64,000 nt of DNA, taken from positions 17,943,457 to 18,007,456 of the forward strand of contig OZ007505.1 in NCBI GenBank assembly GCA_963931865.1. The letters run 5' to 3'. Source of the stretch: Axinella damicornis. Taxonomy: Eukaryota > Porifera > Demospongiae > Axinellida > Axinellidae. How positions within the stretch are numbered: the stretch's first letter is position 1; every line of letters begins with the position of its first letter. A program made the translations under genes and the position numbers. Positions 10,956 to 21,952 of the stretch are shown here, one piece after another. The notes under the pieces are model-generated. The model was not told the DNA's origin. It saw only the letters and a program-made list of their open reading frames with translations, and did not search any database.

Positions 10956-11665
10956 CGGTCACCATACACATGTTTATATCTGCAATGAATTATTTTTCAC
11001 TGTTCCTATTGTTTAAATGCTCTGAAAGAGTGGTACATTGTATTGTATGGCTGGACATAGGCCGGCCCTTTCACGTTATTTGCAGCATCACTTCAAATTC
11101 TAAGTTGTGTTAAGTCTGTCACCCCACAATCTGACGTGGCTGTATGAAATCGAACTGTGATGGCAATTCTTTTGTATTATGTTCAGTGGTGATACATTTT
11201 GAGGTCTGTACAAATGGCATGTTGTTGCTATGGCAACTGTGCTACAGATGCAAGTGATGGTGTACCTTACAGAAACCTGCCTTACAATGTACACCTCTTC
11301 GAATTCTTTGAAAGGATGTGAGTTGTCGACAGTTTTCCAGTGAATGAAGGTATACATGCATGCAGGCCTTGCGAAATCCTCATGCTGCAAGGCTATAACA
11401 GCTGCATTTGAATTCATGAATGTAACCAGCCCGCAATAAAAGAAACCATAAACTTGAATCAGGAATGGTGTGCATACATAATACTATTGTGAGTGAGTAT
11501 CCTGGGGTTCAGTATAAGACATAAGGGGGCAGAATTATACACTTCCGTTTCAGGGGCATGAATATGTGATGGAGTCAGTGGTTTCCATGGCAACATAAAA
11601 ATGTGTACTTGTACAGAGTGAGTCTACTTTGAACCGGTGAGATACAATAGGTATACAAAACAAAA
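10956..11665. other. Copy of the Rab 3' flank (unit II)
   Basis: A duplicate of 4227-4957, including the AATAAA context. No separate gene is seen. Confidence 0.6.
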
Positions 11666-14422
11666 TCAAACAATGGTGGCAATTTCTACGGTGTCACTCA
11701 GCTGGCCATCAGCCATATGGCCACCGACTACCACAAGTTCATTGTTGGGAAGGACTGCTACCGAACACTGACATCGAGGAGTTGCCATGTGACTGATGAC
11801 CTCCCAGGAGTTGGTTGTCGTGTTGTACAAGTGAACAGCATTTGTGTGACTTTTATCCGAATCTTCCCCACCTATTGCCAGCAGTTGTCCGTGCAGTTGA
11901 ATGCTTGCGGAGAAGTAGAACTGAGTATCAGGTAGCTTGTTCCATACGTCAGATTTGATGGCAAACAATCCCCTTATTCGCGCACTCAACTGGCCACGGC
12001 AAGATTGGAGGAGGGAAGACAGTGAGCAGGTGAATACTGACTTCAGTTTTTTTTTTTGGTGATCAAACCCTCCCAGTAGGTAGACTTGATCTCCGCAGAG
12101 TGTTGTCGAGTGTGCTTGGTAGAGTGGGTGCGGGAGGCTGCTGGCTGTGGACCACTTTAGAGTCTCCAAGTCCATTACTTCAACAGTACTCAGTTTCTTG
12201 AATGTTTCTCCCTCTCCTCCTGCCACAACCAGAGACGTAGCACTACACACTACTGCAGTCAACCAGCGCTTGGTTGGCATTGGGGGGAACCACACTGCCC
12301 ATTTCTCATTAGTAGGGAAAAAACTGAGTAGTGAGTTGGTGACTTCATTATTGGGTGTCTGCCCGCCAATGGCAGTGAGGCGGCCATTGACCACTGCTAG
12401 ATTGAAATTATGGTTAGGGCACTTGGGCAGTTCAGACCATTCACTGTTTGTATAGTTGACAGTGAGTATAACTGCTGATTTATACTGGCCTGGTAAGAAA
12501 TACGCCATACTCCCCTCCACTGCAGCTGCCTCTCCGTACATTTTACGTGGTGCCCTCCCACCATCCCTCCACCTCAGCTTGATGCTAGCGCTACCCCCAC
12601 TTGCTGCTGCACCACTAGCCTCCTCCTCCTCTCGTCTCTGAACACCACTCTGCCTTGATTGCGACTGCAGTTCTCGGATTGACCTCTGTTGATCTTGAAC
12701 CGTCTCCTCCGTGTCCAGGATAAACTCTGCAGTCACCAGCTCATTGAATTGTAGCTGCTGTTGGAGCTGCTGAAGCTCATGCTGAAGTGTGACTATTGCT
12801 GCTTCTTTCTGCTGTAGCTGGTGGTCTTTACCAGCTAGTTGCTCATTTTTGCTGGCTAGTTGACTGGCTAGTTGCTTGTCTTTGCTAGTGAGTTGCTGTT
12901 GGAGTGGTTGTGATTGATCACTGTTTGCAGTGAGCACATTTTGTTGAAGCTCTGCAGTTACCAGCTCACTGAATTGCAGCTGTTGTCGGAGCTGATGAAT
13001 CTCATGCTGATATGTGGCTATTTCTGCTTCTTTCTGCTGTAGGTGATGGTTTATAACAGCTAATTGCTCCTCTTTGCTAGCTAGTTGCTCGTCTTTCCTG
13101 GCGATCTGCCGTCGTAGTTGCAGAACTTGTTGCTGGATATCCTGCTGCTGCCCTTGCTGCTGGTGATCTTTGGATTGCAGCAGCTGCTGAAGGTTTTGAA
13201 TATTTCTCTCCAATTCTTGAATCATCTTCTCCTTCTCTGTGAGGTTTTGTTGAAACTCTGACGTCACCTCTTCACTGGACTGCAGCTGTTCTCGAAGTTG
13301 TTGAATCTCTTGCTGACATGTTGCTACTACTCCTTGTAGCTGTTGGTGCTCACGCTCCTTACCACTTAGTTGTTCATTTTTGAGAGCGAGCAGACTCCGA
13401 ATTTCCTGTGCAAGTCGTTGTATTTGGTCACTTTGTGTGTGCAGCTGAAGGGCTGATAGCTGCTGCTGAAGGCTTTGAATAATTGATCCCTCTCTGGCAC
13501 TTCTTACCTGGGATTGTTGAACACTCGTAGCGTAGTTGGGGAGCAGTTTCTGTTCACTGATGTAACGGCATAGCTCCTGAGTTGATGGCCTTTCTACGTC
13601 TCTATCTCTTAAACAGGTATGGACAACTTGCATTAAAGGATGGGCTGAGCCAATAAGACTAATGTGTGATTGGCGACGTTTGATTTCTGGAATAGGATGT
13701 TCGGCTACACCTGTGGGGGACTGTGGATCTTCAACTCTGGTCACACGATCCCCAGGATCAGGAAACTGCCGGGTCACAATCTGAACACATAGAACACCGA
13801 ATGAAAAGGAGTCGAGCTTGCAAGTATAGACCGGTTGATCTCCCAGTGCTTCTGGTGGCATGTATACCAATGTGCCAGGGCATTGAGTGAGGGAGGTGCG
13901 GTTCACATCATAAAGTTTTGCCATTCCAAAGTCCGTCACTTTGGCCCTGCTGCCAGCCATCATCAGCACGTTGTTGCTTGATAAGTCTCGATGGACTATA
14001 CGGTTTGAGTGGAGGTAGGAAAGGGCCAGGGCTACATCATGGCACAGATTCACCTCAGTGTGGTAGGGGAGTGGCTCTTGGGTTCGCTCCAGAAATCGTG
14101 TCAAACTCTCATCCATTAACTCCATTAGGAGCACTGGCAACCTCGATTCAGGATCAAGACAAGTGCCCAAGTACTGGACAATGTGCGGGTGCTTTACGGC
14201 TCTCAAAAGCTGACACTCTTGCTCAAACTTTTGCATGACACTTGTTGTTCCAGGGGCGGCAAACTGAAAGAGGGCGGGGTGGAGGATTTTAGCAGCACAA
14301 GGGAGGTCATCATACATAGCCTTGTAGACAGCACCATATGACCCGATGCCAAGACGTTCGGTTTTGATGACTTTTACATTTTGATATGGAATGTCAAACT
14401 GGGGCTGGGGTTGCTGAGCCAT
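11666..14422 (-). CDS. Kinase/coiled-coil/kelch protein, intact 918 aa (locus B)
   Basis: A single open exon from ATG 14422 to TGA at 11666. Kinase domain at residues about 20-290: glycine loop G25-x-G27-x-x-G30, K45, candidate alpha-C E69, H144-R-D146, D164-F-G166 and PPE at 189-191, so all main catalytic residues are present. The HRDLSSNN loop resembles tyrosine-kinase-like or plant receptor-kinase types. Residues about 310-600 form a Gln/Leu/Lys/Glu-rich coiled coil with repeats such as QLASK and QQLQ. Residues about 620-918 hold at least five kelch blades with GG pairs (AIGG, VAGG, LLGG, AIGG, VVGG). There is no signal peptide or membrane segment, so it should be cytosolic. By family knowledge kelch propellers bind proteins; a kinase presenting a kelch binding domain through an oligomerising stalk is inference. 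ATG follows an acceptor-like TTGCAG, which suggests a 5' UTR intron. It is the best-preserved member of the triplicated unit. Confidence 0.9.
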   Translation of the reverse strand: MAQQPQPQFDIPYQNVKVIKTERLGIGSYGAVYKAMYDDLPCAAKILHPALFQFAAPGTTSVMQKFEQECQLLRAVKHPHIVQYLGTCLDPESRLPVLLMELMDESLTRFLERTQEPLPYHTEVNLCHDVALALSYLHSNRIVHRDLSSNNVLMMAGSRAKVTDFGMAKLYDVNRTSLTQCPGTLVYMPPEALGDQPVYTCKLDSFSFGVLCVQIVTRQFPDPGDRVTRVEDPQSPTGVAEHPIPEIKRRQSHISLIGSAHPLMQVVHTCLRDRDVERPSTQELCRYISEQKLLPNYATSVQQSQVRSAREGSIIQSLQQQLSALQLHTQSDQIQRLAQEIRSLLALKNEQLSGKEREHQQLQGVVATCQQEIQQLREQLQSSEEVTSEFQQNLTEKEKMIQELERNIQNLQQLLQSKDHQQQGQQQDIQQQVLQLRRQIARKDEQLASKEEQLAVINHHLQQKEAEIATYQHEIHQLRQQLQFSELVTAELQQNVLTANSDQSQPLQQQLTSKDKQLASQLASKNEQLAGKDHQLQQKEAAIVTLQHELQQLQQQLQFNELVTAEFILDTEETVQDQQRSIRELQSQSRQSGVQRREEEEASGAAASGGSASIKLRWRDGGRAPRKMYGEAAAVEGSMAYFLPGQYKSAVILTVNYTNSEWSELPKCPNHNFNLAVVNGRLTAIGGQTPNNEVTNSLLSFFPTNEKWAVWFPPMPTKRWLTAVVCSATSLVVAGGEGETFKKLSTVEVMDLETLKWSTASSLPHPLYQAHSTTLCGDQVYLLGGFDHQKKKLKSVFTCSLSSLLQSCRGQLSARIRGLFAIKSDVWNKLPDTQFYFSASIQLHGQLLAIGGEDSDKSHTNAVHLYNTTTNSWEVISHMATPRCQCSVAVLPNNELVVVGGHMADGQLSDTVEIATIV

Positions 14423-14474
14423 CTCTTTGAGACCTGCAAGTGGGTTACACGAATAGATTAGCTAGCATACGTGA

Positions 14475-14878
14475 GGCCACTGCAAATTAGACTTTAGTTT
14501 CCCGTCCACCGCCCACCCCTTTCTGAGGGGACCGCATGATTTTGCCATTATTGACCCTTGAACTCCATTATATTTGCCACGTGGCGGACAAGTTTGCTGA
14601 AGTTTGCAAGTCCTTTCTCTCATGCACGTCCTGTTGCTAGTTGGTATGCTTCTAGTCAATGTATGTGTTTATGATACGTGTTGCAGCAAGTCGCTACTTT
14701 GTTGGACAATCCTGAGCAGCGATGATGACCGTCTAACCTTGGCCAAATTCTACGAAACGGCGACTCGGGCGAGTAATTAATGATATTCACAGTAATGGAT
14801 AATGGAAATGGACCGCCCGCCCGCATGGAATTTCCAGGAAGGGGTGGACGGGAAACTAAAGTCTAATTTGCAGTGGCC
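14475..14878. mobile_element. PIF/Harbinger-like MITE, 404 bp
   Basis: Long terminal inverted repeats begin GGCCACTGCAAATTAGAC and end with the complement. The flanks are TGA on both sides (14472-14474 and 14879-14881). Units I and III have a single TGA here and no insert. A 3-bp duplication and a GGCC-type end fit PIF/Harbinger; no transposase is present. Confidence 0.7.
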
Positions 14879-16804
14879 TGAAGGTTATGAGAATCTCTGC
14901 CAAAAGTTACAGGCATTGATGAATCGGCTCTTTCTAGCTACACGTGCCTGCTGGTACTAGCTAGCTACATAATTTATACAGTCAAAGGCACCTGTAGAGA
15001 ACAGTCACATGTGCAGTACCAACCAGTACCATACAAACTGAAAACTACCCACCTTTCTCTCAACCGTTTTCTCAAAAGCAAACTTGACTTGAACTGACTT
15101 CTCTAAGTGGCTCTCCAGCTCAGATTCAAATACTAATCCTCCCACAAACAGCACAATGCTAGCAAATACCTAGTCTAGCGGGCTAGCCCCTCGAATTTTC
15201 CCCGGGCCCAGCACGTGCGGATCGACTCACGTGACCGCACGGGGAAAAAGCTTAAAGAGGGTCAAGAACTTTGGACTCTGCTTTGGATCATGGACCGGGC
15301 ATGTCGGGCTCTACTCGAAATAGGGTAGGAGCCAATCAGATTGCAGCTGTCACGTGGTGATCTTTCAAATCGCTCGGTACAAGCGTTGAGGACTGTCTGA
15401 AGTTGCCTGCGATTGTTGTTCTCCTGCACAACGACCGAACAGACAGAAGCAGTGGCGGATCTAGAAATTTAGAAAGGGTGGTTCGGTTGGCATACACTGT
15501 CACAGCGCACCGCCGAAGGCGGTGCGCAGAGCCGCGAAGCGGCGATCAGTCCGCGCGAAGCGCGGAAAATTTTTTTGCGTGTTCTTTTTAGCGATCAGGA
15601 AGCGCTCTCGTAGCATCTCTGTGCATTCTGGACACGTTCCCAGACGCAATGAAGATTGACTAAATAACCAGTAAGTAATCGATGTGTGGGGCTCAGGGAG
15701 CAGATCATTAAACTCAAAGCCGGCCTAGCCGGCCGCCGGGTTCGCTAGTTAGCTAGTACGTAGCTAGCTAAAGCTACTCTCTAGACTTATCTTAGGTACA
15801 GATGACTCACCAGTTGATGCCGCCCTAGGCCTTTTGGTGAATGTCCATAGATCAAGGCTTTGTTGACCTGTACTCTTACGTTTCGCCATCTCTCAGACTA
15901 CTCTAGCTGCATTGCTGCTGCACTGCACGTGGCTATTCTCGTCCCCGGCGCGGCCGGAGATTAATCCCCAGCCCAGCCACGTGCTTTTTCACGCACGCGC
16001 GCGCACATTTTCCTGAGCTGAGGACGGGACTAGCTGGCTCGCGCCCCCTACGTTGCCGGCATGCCGCACACGGCTATAGCTCGGTCGAGCGGCTTTTTTT
16101 TTTCTTTTTTTTCTGGGTAGTTCGACCGAACGCAACGAACTACCCCTGGATCCGCCAGTGCAGAAGTACAATGAGGTTAGCGGGCCAGAATCGCAGTTGC
16201 ACTAATTGGAATATTATGACGTAACCGGACGTGAAGTAAGATTAATTGCATTCTTTCGTACCGAGTAAAGTGGTCCAAAGTTTCTAGACCTTACTTCTCC
16301 GCGCGCGCATACTGCTGAAAGCGATCGCGCGCTGGAGAAAGCGAAGGGCTAGCTTGTTAGACTAGCAAATACCAGGGTACTAGCTATGGCAACACCAAAC
16401 CATGTGGTGTGATAAGCATCTCTATGAATTTCAGCTTCAGCTATCACTCATTCCAGCTCAATAGCCCAGTAGCCATAGATTATGCAGTAGCTAAGTGTTT
16501 TGTCTGAAGGGCTCATTACCTACTACTGCAAACAGCTTAAAGAAGCAGAAGAACATGTACAAAGTATTAACGTCTAATATTAAACCGCCTATATAAATTC
16601 TTATGGGCTTATGGGAATCCTCCAGGCTCATTTGGCTGCTACGGGGTGATTGTGCAAATGTTTTTGGTGAACGCCCAAATCCTTCCCTCCTGCCAGTGTT
16701 TTAACTATTGATCATGAACTGTACCTACATCATCTACACGTTAAAAGATCTCAATGTGTGTAATGTTATAGCAGTGTAAATTTGCACTGATATCACATTA
16801 ATAA
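14879..16804. other. Upstream region of locus B and spacer to the next unit
   Basis: This is homologous to the 8312-9660 region of unit I, with a donor-like site near 15051 that may end a non-coding first exon. It is interrupted by the element at 15450-16160 and has about 130 bp extra near 16500-16640 relative to unit I. No gene is seen. Confidence 0.5.
15450..16160. mobile_element. hAT-like non-autonomous element, about 711 bp
   Basis: The ends CAGTGGCGGATC and GATCCGCCAGTG are inverted repeats of a type common in hAT elements. CAGAAG occurs on both sides, and unit I (about 9135) has an uninterrupted site. The interior holds GC-rich short palindromes and T runs but no long reading frame. 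The visible duplication is 6 bp, shorter than the usual 8 bp of hAT. Confidence 0.65.
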
Positions 16805-17634
16805 TTACATTTCAGGATAAATGGTGGCAATTTCTATGGAGTCAGTTTCTTCACCTCGTGTAGCAAACCCACCCACTACCATGAGTTCATTGTGATGGAA
16901 AACCGCCACTAGACATTGAGATCGAGGAGTTGCCATGTGATTGAACATCTCCCAGGAGTTGGTTTTCGTGTTATAGGTGTGAATGACAGTTGTCGGTTCT
17001 TGATCTGAATTGACCCCACCCACTGCCAGCAGTCGTCCATGCAGCGAGGCAAACGCGGAATAGGCAACTGGGGTTTCAGCTAGCTGGTGCCACACTGTAG
17101 CACTAGCTACGAACAACTTCATTTGTCCCACTAGGGATCTGGGCTTGGAAAACTGGAGGAGGGTAGCCAGTGAGCAAGTGAACCTGGTCTCCACAGAGTG
17201 TTGCAGTGGCTCAATTGGTAGAGTGGGCACAGGAGGCTGCTGGCTGTGGACCACTGTCGGGTCTCCGTGTGCATTACTTCAACAGTTCCCAGTTTCGTGC
17301 TTCCTTCTCCTAGTCCTCCTGCCACCACTAGAGACTTGCCACTGCACACTACGCTTGTGAAGCAGCGTTCGGTGTGCATCGCGGGGAACAGCTTCCTCAT
17401 CAGTGAGGCTCAGAAGCGAGCTGGTATACTCATCTTGTGGTGTCCTCCCACCAATGACAGTGACGAGGTTGTTGACCACTGCTAGGCTGAAGTAATGGTT
17501 AGGACACCTGGGAAGCTCAGACCAATTGCTTGTTGCAGAGTCATAGGCCAATACGGTGCATTCCCATAATCCCCCTGGTTGGAAATAAGCTACACTCCCG
17601 TTTACAGCAGCTGCCTCCCCAAACATCACCTGTG

Positions 17635-17637
<3 letters not shown>
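16805..17637 (-). pseudogene. Second truncated D-type kelch fragment (unit II/III junction)
   Basis: This matches the kelch part of locus D and the fragment at 9682-10559, ending in the same YPEM stop. A deletion of about 60-70 bp near 17180, relative to D, breaks the frame (overlapping frames around 17130-17250). There is no kinase or coiled coil. It ends at a poly-C run, as the first fragment does. Confidence 0.8.
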
Positions 17638-17675
<38 letters not shown>

Positions 17676-17687
17676 ACACACACACAC
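17638..17687. repeat. Compound poly-C/(CA)n tract at second junction
   Basis: About 35 C followed by TCC and a short CA run. It is the same junction as at 10560-10662, with a different tract length. Confidence 0.85.
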
Positions 17688-17837
17688 GTGGGTGTTTGTA
17701 GCCCTTGGCATAGTTGCTGGGCAACACCCAGTGATACAAGACTAGTACACTTTCACTTTCAAAGATTACTACTTTGAGATTACTAGATTCATTGGTCACG
17801 TGCCCTTTCCCCACATACACACACGTGCATTATACAG

Positions 17838-18141
17838 CTATCTTGTAGATGTTATTGTGTCTTATGAAGAAACAGGCCAGGTCATGACCCCCTACTATGA
17901 CGACGGAATCACTCTCACCAGAACTTACAGTCAGAGCAAGAAGACCCACTCCAGTTGCTGTGGCTTCTCCAGCAGCTATATAGCGGTCACCATACACATG
18001 TTTAAATCTGCAATGAATTATTTTTCACTGTTCCTATTGTTTAAATGCTCGGAAAGAGTGGTACATTGTATTGTATGGCTGGACATAGGCCGGCCCTTTC
18101 ACGTTATTTGCAGCATCACTTCAAATTCTAAGTTGTGTTAA
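17838..18141 (+). pseudogene. Orphan copy of the Rab terminal exon (unit III), stop lost
   Basis: A copy of the Rab last exon with changes such as YEETG. Four extra bases (TATA) at the stop convert AGC TAG into AGC TAT ATA, so the frame runs past CCGFSSS to a stop at 18141. No partner Rab exons are present. Confidence 0.75.
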
Positions 18142-18693
18142 GTCTGTCACCCCACAATCTGACGTGGCTGTATGAAATCGAACTGTGATGGCAATTCTTT
18201 TGTATTATGTTCAGTGGTGATACATTTTGAGGTCTGTACAAATGGCATGTTGTTGCTATGGCAACTGTGCTACAGATGCAAGTGATGGTGTACCTTACAG
18301 AAACCTGCCTTACAATGTACACCTCTTCGAATTCTTTGAAAGGATGTGAGTTGTCGACAGTTTTCCAGTGAATGAAGGTATACATGCATGCAGGCCTTGC
18401 GAAATCCTCATGCTGCAAGGCTATAACAGCTGCATTTGAATTCATGAATGTAACCAGCCCGCAATAAAAGAAACCATAAACTTGAATCAGGAATGGTGTG
18501 CATACATAATACTATTGTGAGTGAGTATCCTGGGGTTCAGTATAAGACATAAGGGGGCAGAATTATACACTTCCGTTTCAGGGGCATGAATATGTGATGG
18601 AGTCAGTGGTTTCCATGGCAACATTAAAATGTGTACTTGTACAGAGTGAGTCTACTTTGAACCGGTGAGATACAATAGGTATACAAAACAAAA
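18142..18693. other. Copy of the Rab 3' flank (unit III)
   Basis: A duplicate of the spacer at 4227-4957. No coding segment is seen. Confidence 0.55.
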
Positions 18694-21350
18694 TCAAACA
18701 ATGGTGGCAATTTCTACGGTGTCACTCAGCTGGCCATCAGCCATATGGCCACCGACTACCACAAGTTCATTGTTGGGAAGGACTGCTACCGAACACTGAC
18801 ATCGAGGAGTTGCCATGTGACTGATGACCTCCCAGGAGTTGGTTGTCGTGTTGTACAAGTGAACAGCATTTGTGTGACTTTTATCCGAATCTTCCCCACC
18901 TATTGCCAGCAGTTGTCCGTGCAGTTGAATGCTTGCGGAGAAGTAGAACTGAGTATCAGGTAGCTTGTTCCATACGTCAGATTTGATGGCAAACAATCCC
19001 CTTATTCGCGCACTCAACTGGCCACGGCAAGATTGGAGGAGGGAAGACAGTGAGCAGGTGAATACTGACTTCAGTTTGTTTTTTTTGGTGATCAAACCCT
19101 CCCAGTAGGTAAACTTGATCTCCGCAGAGTGTTGTCGAGTGTGCTTGGTAGAGTGGGTGCGGGAGGCTGCTGGCTGTGGACCACTTTAGAGTCTCCAAGT
19201 CCATTACTTCAACAGTACTCAGTTTCTTGAATGTTTCTCCCTCTCCTCCTGCCACAACCAGAGACGTAGCACTACACACTACTGCAGTCAACCAGCGCTT
19301 GGTGGGCATTGGGGGGAACCACACTGCCCATTTCTCATTAGTAGGGAAAAAACTGAGTAGTGAGTTGGTGACTTCATTATTGGGTGTCTGCCCGCCAATG
19401 GCAGTGAGGCGGCCATTGACCACTGCTAGATTGAAATTATGGTTAGGGCACTTGGGCAGTTCAGACCATTCACTGTTTGTATAGTTGACAGTGAGTATAA
19501 CTGCTGATTTATACTGGCCTGGTAAGAAATACGCCATACTCCCCTCCACTGCAGCTGCCTCTCCGTACATTTTACGTGGTGCCCTCCCACCATCCCTCCA
19601 CCTCAGCTTGATGCTACCCCCACTTGCTGCTGCACCACTAGCCTCCTCCTCTCGTCTCTGAACACCACTCTGCCTTGATTGCGGCTGAAGTTCTCGGATT
19701 GGCCTCTGTTGATCTTGAACCGTCTCCTCCGTGTCCAGGATAAACTTTCTGCTGTAGCTGGTGGTCTTTACCAGCTAGTTGCTCATTTTTGCTGGCTAGT
19801 TGCTTGTCTTTGCTAGTGAGTTGCTGTTGGAGTGGTTGTGATTGATCACTGTTTGCAGCGAGCACATTTTGTTGAAGCTCTGCAGTTACCAGCTCACTGA
19901 ATTGCAGCTGTTGTCGGAGCTGATGAATCTCATGCTGATATGTGGCTATTTCTGCTTCTTTCTACTGTAGGTGATGGTTTATAACAGCTAATTGCTCCTC
20001 TTTGCTGGCTAGTTGCTCGTCTTTACTGGCGATCTGCCGTCGTAGTTGCAGAACTTGTTGCTGGATATCCTGTTGCTGCCCTTGCTGCTGGTGATCTTTG
20101 GATTGCAGCAGCTGCTGAAGGTTTTGAATATTTCTCTCCAATTCTTGAATCATCTTCTCCTTCTCTGTGAGGTTTTGTTGAAACTCTGACCTCACCTCTT
20201 CACTGGACTGCAGCTGTTCTCAGAGTTGTTGAATCTCTTGCTGACATGTTGCTACTACTCCTTGTAGCTGGTGGTGCTCACGCTCCTTACCACTTAGTTG
20301 TTCATTTTTGAGAGCGAGCAGACCCCGAATTTCCTGTGCAAGTCGTTGTATTTGGTCACTTTGTGTGTGCAGCTGAAGGGCTGATAGCTGCTGCTGAAGG
20401 CTTTGAATAATTGATCCCTCTCTGGCACTTCTTACCTGGGATTGTTGAACACTTGTAGCGTAGTTGGGGAGCAGTTTCAGTTCACTGATGTAACGGCATA
20501 GCTCCTGAGTTGATGGTCTTTCTATGTCTCTATCTCTTAAACAGGTTTGGACAACTTTCATCAAAGGATGGGCTGAGCGAATAAGACTAATGTGTGATCG
20601 GCGACGTTCGATTTCTGGAATAGGTAATTCGGCTACACCTGTGGGGGTCTGCGGAGCTTCAACTCTGGCCACACGATTGCCAGGATCAGGAAATTGCCGG
20701 GTCATAATTTGAACACACAGAACACCGAATGATAATGAGTCGAGCTTGCAAGTATAGACCGGTTGATCTCCCAGTGCTTCTGGTGGCATGTATACCAATG
20801 TGCCAGGGCATTGAGTGAGGGAGGTGCGGTTCACATCATAAAGTTTTGCCATTCCAAAGTCCGTCACTTTGGCCCTGCTGCCAGCCATCATCAGCACGTT
20901 GTTGCTTGATAAGTCTCGATGGACTATACCGTTTGAGTGGAGGTAGGAAAGGGCCAGGGCTACGTCGTGGCACAGATTCACCTCAGTGTGGTAGGGGAGT
21001 GGCTCTTGGGTTCGCTTAAGAAATCGTGTCAAACTCTCATCCATTAACTCCATTAGGAGCACCGGCAACCTCGATTCAGGATCAAGACAAGTGCCCAAGT
21101 ACTGGACAATGTGTGGGTGCTTTACGGCTCTCAAAAGCTGACACTCTTGCTCAAACTTTTGCATGACACTTGTTGTTCCAGGGGCGGCAAACTGAAAGAG
21201 GGCGGGGTGGAGGATTTTAGCAGCACAAGGGAGGTCATCATACATAGCCTTGTAGACAGCACCATATGACCCGATGCCAAGACGTTCGGTTTTGATGACT
21301 TTTACATTTTGATATGGAATGTCAAATTGGGGCTGGGGTTGCTGAGCCAT
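18694..21350 (-). pseudogene. Kinase/coiled-coil/kelch gene, locus C, multiply broken
   Basis: ATG at 21350 matches B; an upstream in-frame ATG at 21392 lies before the probable acceptor. The kinase part is open and keeps GIGSYGAV, HRDLSSNN and DFG. Relative to B, CGA became TGA at 20220-20222 and CAG became TAG at 19962-19964. A coiled-coil deletion of roughly 85-90 bp near 19747 shifts the frame, and the run of A in the kelch part has an extra base near 19078. The kelch segment is then open again to the stop at 18694. Only a kinase plus short coiled coil of about 376 aa could be made. Loss of function of the full-length form is likely. Confidence 0.8.
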
Positions 21351-21952
21351 CTCTTTGAGACCTGCAAGTGGGTTACACGAATAGATTAGCATACGTGAAG
21401 GTTATGAGAATCTCTGCCTAAAGTTACAGAATCAGCTCTTTCTAGCTACACATGCCTGCTGGTACTAGCTACATTATACAGTCAAAGGCACATGTAGAGA
21501 AAAGTTACATGTGCAGTAGCTACCAACCATACAAACGGAAAACTACCCACCTTTCTCTCAACCGTTTTCTCAAAAGCAAACTTGACTTGAACTGACTTCT
21601 CTAAGTGGCTCTCCAGCTCAGATTCAAATACTAATCCTCCCACAAACAGCACAATGCTAGCAAATACCAGGGTACTATGGCAACACCAAACCATGTGGTG
21701 TGATAAGCATCTCTATGAATTTCAGCTTCAGCTATCACCCATTCCAGCTCAATAGCCCAGTAAGTGTTTTGTCTGAAGGGGTATTAAATTGTGCAAATGT
21801 TTTCGGCGAACGCCCAAATCCTTCCCTCCTGCCAGCGTTTTAACTATTGATCATGAACTGTACCTACATCCCATAATTTATCTACACGTCAAAAAATCTC
21901 AATGTGTGTAATGTTATAGCAGTGTAAATTTGCACCGGTATCACATTAATAA
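21351..21952. other. Upstream region of locus C
   Basis: A shorter version of the upstream regions of A and B: about 300 bp of leader and intron sequence, then the spacer shared with 9420-9660. No gene is seen. Confidence 0.5.
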
